A stretch of 64,000 nt of DNA from Magicicada septendecula (taxonomy: Eukaryota; Arthropoda; Insecta; Hemiptera; Cicadidae), in contig JAWRYS010001512.1 in the NCBI GenBank assembly GCA_034769895.1, positions 124,001-188,000 on the forward strand, read 5' to 3'. This document shows, one piece after another, positions 56,691 through 64,000 of the stretch (position 1 is its first letter; each line of letters begins with the position of its first letter). Position numbers and translations under genes: made by a program. The notes beneath the pieces were generated by a model. The model was given only the letters and a program-made list of their open reading frames with translations. It ran no database searches and was not told the origin of the DNA.

Positions 56691-57200
56691 CCTGCCATTA
56701 ATTGTGTGCCTACACAATCGAGAACTTGTCATTTTGTGTAACATCTTGCAGGTTTAATAAAGCATACGCTTGTTGGTTAAAAGACTTTTTCATTTGCAAG
56801 TCCTGTCATTCACCTGGGGGGGACATGTCTGTAATTGTAATTGGGCCTTGTACACTTTTGCTTCCTCTAGGTTTTCCACCTAGTTCTAAATATGATGTCT
56901 CTCCCCTTTACAAAAAAAAACTTAATAATAAATAAAATTAAATAAAATAAAAATTAAAAAAAAAAACTTAGAAAAATAAAGGGGGGGTTTTCAGTTGACA
57001 GCTGAACATAAAGCAATGGAACAGTGAACCTGTAGCTAATACTTTATGCAAATCCTTCCACTTAATACTGTATATAACATAATTGGAAATGTTTCTGGAA
57101 AACTCAATTACCCTAGGTGCATACACTGAAAATACTCTTATTAGTTTAACGTTTTATTGAACTCAACTTTGGAGTCATTAAGAGTCATGATTTATTTAGA
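55097..57200. other. No gene recognised; TA microsatellite
   Basis: Intergenic or intronic. Holds a (TA)n run at 56640-56689. The frames at 55235-55417 and 56702-56935 show no known motif. Confidence 0.5.
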
Positions 57201-57205
57201 AACTG

Positions 57206-57235
57206 CTGATGATACAGATGAAACATGTGTCGCGT
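57206..57235 (+). ncRNA. Hammerhead-like core motif
   Basis: CTGATGA (57206-57212) is followed by 7 bases, then GAAA (57220-57223), with the self-complementary ACATGT overlapping the last A (57223-57228). Core order and a palindromic short helix III match the dimer-type hammerheads of Penelope-like elements, but helix II is very weak here. May be a decayed PLE end. Confidence 0.3.
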
Positions 57236-59770
57236 TGAAATAAAATAATGAAAAATAGGAACATTAACTTGCAGAAGTAATTATAATTTGATTATATATT
57301 GCAATGTTACAAGTATTTCAAAAATTACACAAATACATTACCATGTACTCAACGCAACTATAAAGTGTATTACACCGGCCAGGTCGCAAGATTTTTTTTA
57401 TTCTCGTTGCGTGAAGTATATGTAGTTGCACAATAATTAAATAATTTTCAAAGAGGAGTGAGATGTTTGTAATGTGGCATTTTGGCCTACCTGGGATAAT
57501 ATAAATAAATTTGTATTTTTTAACAAAGCAAATAACATTTTTTATGATAATTGGGACAAAACGTAAACAAAGGTAAAATTCATTGGTAGCGGCAGTGGTA
57601 GCACTGATTGTGAAAATTATTCAGTAATATTTTATAAATCGAGTTAAGCAACAAGCTGAAACTGTGCCAAGGGCAGCCTCAAGGACATACAAACAGTAAA
57701 CAAGTTATGTAACTGAGCATCAGGCGATGTTACGTCAGCGCCTTATATAATGCTGGAATGTGGGTGTAGCAGCGCTAGCAGTATTTCGTTGCACAGACAG
57801 AACAAAGTCAGTCGGAAAACAACATCTATAAGTGTCGGATGCGAGCCGTTTTGTGCGTCCGCCGGCTCGCCGGTTCAGGCGAAGTTTACGTCGCCCGCAA
57901 AACAGAAAGAATGTGAATAATATATTTAAAATATGACTTAAAAATCAAAATTCTTACTAAAAATGTGATTAACAGTTTTCTTTACAATATAACAATTCGG
58001 AAATTATGAATTAAGTGAAAGTGCGCACGTAAAGCAATGTGACGTCTTCTGGACTAGAATTCGGACTCAAGGCAGATAAGTTTTTACCAGGATATACACA
58101 GAATTATCAAATTTTATTATTTTTTCAGAAAACCAAAACAGATGGGCAAATTAAATAAAATAGGAGTTTAAGGGGAAAAATCTAAAATGGGTCGTATGTG
58201 AGCGTGTGTGGGGGTTTTTGTTTAATTATATATTAAACTAGGAAGTGCTGGTTGCGTAATTATTTATATAGTAATTAAATTCATTTGATTTGTTGTTTTT
58301 ATATAATAATTAAATTCATTTGATTTGTTGTTTTACAATTAGTTAATAATTAATTAAATAATGAGTTGTTTTATTAATTGAGCCTCGTGGCCAAATATAT
58401 TGTGATGGTACAATCATGGTACATTGTATAATTACATAAAATATGGTAACGAGATCATAAATATTGTATTTTCCTATTTTTTGACATACCCAACCCAACC
58501 TCAAACACCCTATATAGAATTTACGGTGAGTGGACTATATTACAGTATTTGCCAGGATTTGAACTAATTCATGACAAAAAACGGTGTCACATCACAAAAA
58601 CAGTGTGCAGTTATTGAGATAAGCAGAGCCAAGCCTTCGTTACGTCAGAGGCGGAGAATGTGTTGACAACTACAAACAGCGATGTCAACAATTTAGACAA
58701 AGGAATGTGACGTCAATACACCCCACTTCCGCAGATTTCAACCAGAAATTGCCGTCATTTCATCTGCAGCTCTGATTTGAGCCGGCCGGCCGCCCATTCA
58801 CTTACGAGTGAATTTTAACTTTTTAGACCACTGTAGGTGGTTAATAAACAGTATAATATCAAAATGTATTAAGGAAAGTAATAGTTCGGTTTGGTGTAGG
58901 CGTCCTCGACCGATTAAGTCGTTCGTAAACAAGATCGACGTATAGAATCGGTCCCACGACGGTGGGTTACGTGGGTTAACCAAAGGTGTCCCGTCAAGCG
59001 CAGTAAAATACACCGATTGTGCCGATATACGAACGAGACTGGCAGTGCGAGGAAGCCAACACGGAAATTGGTGAGAGCGTTCCTTATACATTTTGAATCC
59101 TTTATTTCCCAATATATGTTATTGTAGAAATCAATCATTTAACAAATTATTCAAAATTTCAATCAAAATTTAAGGAGCTCCAAAATTTAAATAAGTTGTA
59201 CCATGATAATGAAAGGGTGAGTGGTTGTGTGCGTGCGTAATTATTCTAAGTGCTGGGTTGAGCACCACTATATAAATATAAATATATACATGTTATTATT
59301 GTATAATCATTTAAACATATAATCATTAAACTTAATCAAAGTTATTATTACCCATTATGTTTTTGGAAGAGTTACAGTTGGTTTTAAAAAATGTTATGTA
59401 ACAAAGTAAAGAATAAAAAGGGGTATTTCATTGGTAACAATTAGAACAGCTGTTTTGTTATTTCAAGCAATTTCCGTTTCCTATAACTTCGCGTAACGAA
59501 CTTCTGGCCCATGACTTAGGTAATAAATAAAGATGGCGTCTTAGTTTATGTATACATAACCACATTTGTGAGATATATCGTATTTATAAATTCAAAAATA
59601 ACGTAACGATACAGATGTCGCCCGTAATAACAGGGACCTTATGTAATATTATGTATGTATATTATTACATGGGATACGCCTAGAAAGAACACGGGAAAAA
59701 AAAAAGTTGCTTGAGGTAACAGACAAAATTTTATAATTCGTAAACATAACCCCACAATTAGGTTATACAA
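57236..59770. other. Region upstream of gypsy B; possible LTR/leader
   Basis: A TATATAA box at 57743-57749 lies 10 bases after a CRE-like TACGTCAGCG. More TGACGT motifs occur at 58040 and 58708. A 38-40 bp direct repeat (ATTAAATTCATTTGATTTG core) occurs twice at about 58264-58336. The 104-residue minus frame at 58798-59112 is unrecognised. The 5' LTR of the downstream gypsy element may lie here, but no matching 3' copy was found. Confidence 0.35.
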
Positions 59771-59803
59771 TTGTATGCATGCGCGCATTACACAATTGCC
59801 AAA

Positions 59804-61498
59804 ATGAGTACTAATGACAATATTACGTTAGAAATAGGTACAACTAATGTAAATTTGACTGGCGAGATGGATGTACAAACACCTCAAACTAGTCAGATTG
59901 ACGAGGCGCATACGCCTGTATCTGTAGGAATAACGAAAGTCAATACATCCATTTCAACTAGTTTAGATAGTAAGCAGGATGAAACTAATGCAATGATACA
60001 ATTGTTATTAAAACTAGATAAAAAACTAGATGAGCAGAATAACGAAATTAAAGAAATTCAAAGTAGTTTTAAAATTAATTTCCATGAGATGAAAGATGAA
60101 ATTAAAAGACAAAATTGTCAATTTGATGAGCGAATTAACACAGTAGAAACACGTTGTGATAACATACAGAAAAATACACTAGCCATTGTTGATGACAAGT
60201 TCAGTAGTACCATAAATGATTTAGACACGAAAATCGATCTAGTTTATGGCACAGTAAATAAAACGATTAAAAGTCAATTAGAGACAAGCAGTACAGAAAT
60301 ACGACAGAAATGTTTACATTTTGTAGAAAGTCAAGTAGAAGTTAAAACCAATGTGTTGCAAAATCATTTAGAAAACATTGAAATAAACGTGATAGATATT
60401 ACTAAAAATTTAGAAGCTATAGATAGTACTATGACTGAACATGAGAAAAATACCAAGAGTAGATTTAATTTGTTACAAAGTAAGATTAAAGAAATTGATG
60501 ACTTAACTGTACAAAATAGTATGGATGTGCATGATAAATATGATATGATTGCAAATAATTTGACCAGTGTAAAAAACGAATTATGGGGAGAAATAAATAA
60601 AAATGTTTCAAGCATAACTGATAGAGTAGTAGTAACTAGAGATTTCTATAATGAAATAGAACTAGAGAATTTTAGCCATGAAAACAGAGTAATACATCCC
60701 ATGCGATTCCTTAATCAGACTAGGGATTATAATCATTTTAGTAGTAGTAGCTGGGAAGTGAAATTAAATAAAATTATTAAATGTTTCAAGGGTAACTCAG
60801 TCATATGGGCTGAAGCTCATAGGTTAGAATGGGATTGCTATAATACTTTTGAAAAAGCTTTTAAGGGTAAATATTGGACAGAAGAAGAGCAGGAGACTTT
60901 AAGAAGCCGTATTATGGGAACGGGTAATTTCATGGGACGTAACGTTAGTAATAATAACATTACTATTTATGTAACAAAATTGTACAACGAAGCTAAATAT
61001 TTAGAGCCTCCTATACCATTTAAGTCATTTGTTAGGTATGTTAGTAAGCACTTACCTAGAGAAGTGCAGGTCACTCTGATGACTAAAGAAATAGAAAATC
61101 TTGATGAACTGGAAAGGGTATTAGATATACTACAAAGTATAAATGATCGTGAAATGGGTAGACGCCCTATACAACCAAATACGTATAACCATAACAATAA
61201 TAACAATGAGTTTAATCGGCCAAGGCTTTATTTTAATCATACTGGCAATAAATATAATGTTAGAAATGATTTACAGACACCAGGCGGTTGGAGTTGTTCT
61301 AGTTGCAGGAAGGAGAATCGGGGTCACATGCAGCATTGTTATTTCTGTAAAGCACCAAGAAATAACCAAGTAAAGCAATTCATACCTGCGAACAGAGGAG
61401 CCCCGAGTATCAAAGGAGCACCGTACCACCATCAGGGACCAACACGCGGACACCCTGTGCCATCAACAAGTCATAATAGGACACAGCCGGAAAACTGA
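59804..61498 (+). CDS. Gag with coiled coil and RanBP2-type zinc finger (gypsy B)
   Basis: Start chosen at 59804 (CAAAATGAG, better context than the upstream ATG at 59771). Residues ~50-270 are a long charged coiled coil. Then comes the capsid-type Gag domain (FEKAFKGKYWTEEEQETLRS, FVRYVSKHLPREVQ), parallel to gypsy A. An Asn-rich stretch is followed near the C-terminus by GGWSCSSCRKENRGHMQHCY plus FC. This fits W-x-C-x2-C-x3-N-x6-C-x2-C, the RanBP2-type zinc finger, instead of the usual CCHC knuckle. RanBP2 fingers in other proteins bind single-stranded RNA or ubiquitin. RNA packaging is the natural inference here. It ends 8 bases before Pol. Confidence 0.85.
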   Translation: MSTNDNITLEIGTTNVNLTGEMDVQTPQTSQIDEAHTPVSVGITKVNTSISTSLDSKQDETNAMIQLLLKLDKKLDEQNNEIKEIQSSFKINFHEMKDEIKRQNCQFDERINTVETRCDNIQKNTLAIVDDKFSSTINDLDTKIDLVYGTVNKTIKSQLETSSTEIRQKCLHFVESQVEVKTNVLQNHLENIEINVIDITKNLEAIDSTMTEHEKNTKSRFNLLQSKIKEIDDLTVQNSMDVHDKYDMIANNLTSVKNELWGEINKNVSSITDRVVVTRDFYNEIELENFSHENRVIHPMRFLNQTRDYNHFSSSSWEVKLNKIIKCFKGNSVIWAEAHRLEWDCYNTFEKAFKGKYWTEEEQETLRSRIMGTGNFMGRNVSNNNITIYVTKLYNEAKYLEPPIPFKSFVRYVSKHLPREVQVTLMTKEIENLDELERVLDILQSINDREMGRRPIQPNTYNHNNNNNEFNRPRLYFNHTGNKYNVRNDLQTPGGWSCSSCRKENRGHMQHCYFCKAPRNNQVKQFIPANRGAPSIKGAPYHHQGPTRGHPVPSTSHNRTQPEN

Positions 61499-61506
61499 AG
61501 TCAACA

Positions 61507-63120
61507 GTGGTAAGTAGGACCCGACCACTGTTCAGGGAAACTCATGAGGTCCGACCCATCGAGAACTTACAATCCAACGTAATAAAAGCAGACATTGTTG
61601 CAGATTTATTGGAGGAGGAGTGTAACACGACATTGGAGGTGAGAGCTGGACTCACGGAAATACAGGTAACAATAGATAATAGAAACTTTAAAACACTTGT
61701 CGATACAGGGAGCGAAATTTCAGTAATAGCCGAGAACATTTTAAGTGAATTGAAAGAATTGAATAAGAATATTCCAGTTTTACCCGTAGCAGGGGTTACA
61801 GTAATAGGAGTCACGGGGGTACATAGTAAAAGGGTGACAAAACAGATACATTTAAGCTTCTCAATTGGAGATATGAATTTTGATAATACATTTTTGGTAG
61901 TCAAGGGGTTAAGTTTAGACATCATTTTGGGAAATGATTTTTTACAAAGAAATAAAGCTGTAATAAATTTTAAAGAAAAAGTGGTGGAGTTAGATGGGGG
62001 TGATCGGTCTGTGAAAATTAATTTTGAAAATGTGATAAATAAAGTTAGAACCACTGGTGTGAAATTGTTACAGAAACAAGTAGTTGAGAATCACTTAGAT
62101 ACTAAAGTAAATTTTTGTATAGAGGGTGAGTATTTAGAAGATGTTGATAATGAAATGAGTAATATTAATAATGAAGTATGGGAGATAAGGGTGGATGAAT
62201 TCTGTAGTGGGGGTGAGGTGATAAGGAGTGGCCAACGTATAGCGTTATGGCAGGTAATAGAGCAGTTTAAGGGAGTGTTTGCCGATATTCCAGGAAGGGC
62301 AAAAAATTATGAATGTATGTTACAGATAAAGGAACACACACCATTCATGCAGCGGAGTTATCCAGTGCCTTACTCTAAAAGACGAGCGGTGCAAGAAGAG
62401 TTGGACAAGATGTTAGATAATGGTATCATAGAGAGGTCAGTGTCTCACTACTCAAATCCGTTAGTGGTGGTAATCAAGAAGGAAGGAGGAGTAAGATTAT
62501 GCCTAGACGCAAGGAAAATTAATCAAATTATTATACCAGACCGAGAATCACCAGAATCTATAAATGAGATCTTTCAAAAGTTTAGTGGCGTACGATTTAT
62601 GACACCATTAGATCTGACTGCTGGATATTGGCAGGTACCATTAGCAGAGGTAAGTAGGCAATACACAGCATTTTTGTTTAACGGAAAAAATTATCAGTTT
62701 AAGCGACTACCATTTGGGCTAAATACCAGCGTAGCTAGTTTCATTAAATGTTTGGATAGAATTTTGAGACCAAAAGATTTAGATTTTCTCACAGTTTATG
62801 TAGATGATATTTTAATAGCTTCACGTACATTTGAAGACCATTTAGAACATTTAAAATATGTTTTAGGAAAATTAGAAGCGGGAGGATTAACCGTAAATTG
62901 GGATAAGTCCAAATTTCTACAAACGAAGATTAATTTTTTAGGATTCATTATTACATCGGAAGGAATTTCCGCAAACCCGGACAAGGTCGAATCTATTATG
63001 CGTTTCCCTGAACCGCGAAACATCAAACAACTTCAGAGTTTTCTTGGGCTGTGCAACTTTTATAGGAAATTTCAGAGGAACTACGCCTACCTAACCGCAA
63101 AGTTAAGTGCGGTATTATAG
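61507..63120 (+). CDS. Pol fragment: protease and reverse transcriptase (gypsy B)
   Basis: A 537-residue frame. The aspartic protease has the intact active site TLVDTGSEISVIAE (near 61700) and DIILGNDFLQRN. The reverse transcriptase follows at about residues 265-450, with LPFGLNTSVASF and catalytic LTVYVDDILIAS (near 62797), then FLGLCNFYRKFQ. A TAG stop at 63118-63120 ends it. The next ~15 codons still resemble the family (KNRQWKWRD) before similarity is lost. All catalytic residues seen are present, but without RNase H and integrase the element cannot move on its own. A new frame follows the Gag stop, so ribosomal reinitiation or bypass may have been used. Confidence 0.88.
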   Translation: MVSRTRPLFRETHEVRPIENLQSNVIKADIVADLLEEECNTTLEVRAGLTEIQVTIDNRNFKTLVDTGSEISVIAENILSELKELNKNIPVLPVAGVTVIGVTGVHSKRVTKQIHLSFSIGDMNFDNTFLVVKGLSLDIILGNDFLQRNKAVINFKEKVVELDGGDRSVKINFENVINKVRTTGVKLLQKQVVENHLDTKVNFCIEGEYLEDVDNEMSNINNEVWEIRVDEFCSGGEVIRSGQRIALWQVIEQFKGVFADIPGRAKNYECMLQIKEHTPFMQRSYPVPYSKRRAVQEELDKMLDNGIIERSVSHYSNPLVVVIKKEGGVRLCLDARKINQIIIPDRESPESINEIFQKFSGVRFMTPLDLTAGYWQVPLAEVSRQYTAFLFNGKNYQFKRLPFGLNTSVASFIKCLDRILRPKDLDFLTVYVDDILIASRTFEDHLEHLKYVLGKLEAGGLTVNWDKSKFLQTKINFLGFIITSEGISANPDKVESIMRFPEPRNIKQLQSFLGLCNFYRKFQRNYAYLTAKLSAVL

Positions 63121-63160
63121 AAAAACCGACAATGGAAATGGAGAGATAGTAGGAACACAC

Positions 63161-64000
63161 AATGCTACAAATTTAAAATTGTACTGGTCGTCTTAGTTAT
63201 TTTATATTGATGTTTTATATTTGGAGTATATGAGTATTAATTTAGTTATTGGTTTACAGAAGGGACTATCCCCCATTTTCGGGCGATCACAGATTCACCA
63301 CCTCTGATCGTGGATTTTGGAGTTTGGGAGGCGGACCATGGTTGGCGGAACTGACGTAAGGAAGTAAAAGCAACGATGGTCTTCCTCCACACAAAATTGG
63401 TAGAAATTTGAAAATTTAATCTTATTATTGAACGGGGAGGGGGACCCCTAATTCTTGGGATATATATAAAAAAAAAAAAAAAAAAAATAGCTATATTTTG
63501 GCATTGATCCCTTGAATCTTGTTTTATTCTAAAATTTTATAGAATAAAATTTGAAAATTGTGTAACTTAAGAGGTTAACTCAGTAAGGAGTTATATTTTT
63601 TTTATGTAACTAAGCATATCAGAAGATCCATTGTTTTCCTGGAGTGTTAGAAAAGTGATGTTTTGGACTTGGAAAGTGTCTACAAATTTATTAATGTAAC
63701 TAAAGAATTAACATTTTTAAATGATATTTCAATTTTGATATATCTTAATTATTTATTAAGATATGATTGAATATGATTGAGTAGTTAAAATGTATTAACT
63801 GTATTATTAATATATCAGTGTTAATTATTAATGTATTATGTATTTATTTGAAAACTTTTTAACATGATTTTATAATATGTGTAGAAAGAGAAAAAAAAAA
63901 ATTTTTTAAATGGCGTTGTTAATAATATTTATCAGCCAGATGATTAACTGTTATAATAATAATAATAATAATAATACTAATAATCATAATAAAAGTTTAT
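63161..64000. other. Sequence after gypsy B; no gene recognised
   Basis: Contains an inverted repeat GCGATCACAG...CTGATCG near 63282-63310, a purine-rich GGAGTTTGGGAGGCGG (about 63320-63336) that could be a polypurine tract, poly(A) near 63470, and an AAT microsatellite near 63954-63977. Possibly the element's 3' end, but no LTR pair was confirmed. Confidence 0.4.

Larger units (their letters stand above)
59804..63160 (+). mobile_element. Ty3/gypsy retrotransposon B, truncated after reverse transcriptase
   Basis: Plus-strand Gag (59804-61498) and Pol (61507-63120) are open and in order. Pol ends after the reverse transcriptase connection region; similarity continues for about 15 codons past the stop and then ceases. 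RNase H and integrase are absent. Neither LTR could be confirmed. The coding part is much better preserved than that of gypsy A. Confidence 0.85.

Noticed and set aside
58798..59138. Minus-strand frames of 104 and 74 residues
   Set aside because: No domain, no homologue I recognise and no splice signals. Left as unassigned in the region upstream of gypsy B.

Overview
This is a eukaryotic, AT-rich, almost gene-free stretch built from layered transposable elements. The mix (mariner, pogo-like, hAT and an unclassified cut-and-paste transposon, a Helentron, Penelope-like elements, a jockey-clade LINE, other LINE fragments and two Ty3/gypsy elements) fits an arthropod, most likely an insect with a large genome. 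No marker gene fixes the species. No tRNA, rRNA, CRISPR or bacterial-style operon was seen. The only candidate host sequence is one short coding exon at 54394-54511.

Layout. (1) 1-12527 is one giant palindrome: two arms of about 6.2 kb around a 113-base loop at 6205-6317. Each arm carries an internally deleted pogo-like transposon (TA duplications, 24-bp terminal inverted repeats, PHD-type zinc finger). The loop lies inside a CXC-like cysteine-rich coding sequence whose upstream part has been replaced by the mirror copy. The left arm runs off the window. (2) 12.6-13.4 kb is a ~100-bp tandem array, followed by a decayed minus-strand gypsy element (13.5-19.4 kb) with one recognisable LTR. (3) 19.5-20.7 kb is a mariner transposase fragment fused to the end of a Penelope-like element (PLE). 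(4) 22.4-23.5 kb is an LTR-like remnant. 24.0-25.9 kb and 29.7-30.0 kb are dead LINE fragments. (5) 30.5-40.2 kb is a nest: a minus-strand PLE is interrupted by a DNA transposon (31071-37487, 25-bp inverted repeats, 4-bp duplication) that itself contains a structurally intact jockey-type LINE. A second LTR-like remnant splits the same PLE at 38.0-39.9 kb. (6) 40.2-41.7 kb has an inverted PLE tail, a hairpin with hammerhead-ribozyme-like cores and a possible Helentron derivative. (7) 42328-49758 is a hAT element (8-bp duplication, 11-bp inverted repeats) enclosing a frameshifted Helentron with Rep, PIF1 helicase and a fused endonuclease-like domain. (8) 51.4-51.7 kb is a fold-back of two PLE tails. 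54.4 kb is the host-like exon. (9) 59.8-63.1 kb is a plus-strand gypsy element with two open reading frames, a RanBP2-type zinc finger in Gag and loss of everything after the reverse transcriptase.

The elements do not form a pathway, but the nesting gives an order of events: PLE, then DNA transposon, then LINE; and hAT, then Helentron and PLE tail. The jockey ORFs (32113-36418) and the right-hand gypsy gag/pol are the best-preserved coding sequences. Most other coding regions are frameshifted. Points for follow-up are the palindrome, the repeated hammerhead-like motifs at PLE ends, the RanBP2 finger in a gypsy Gag, and the nested DNA transposon.
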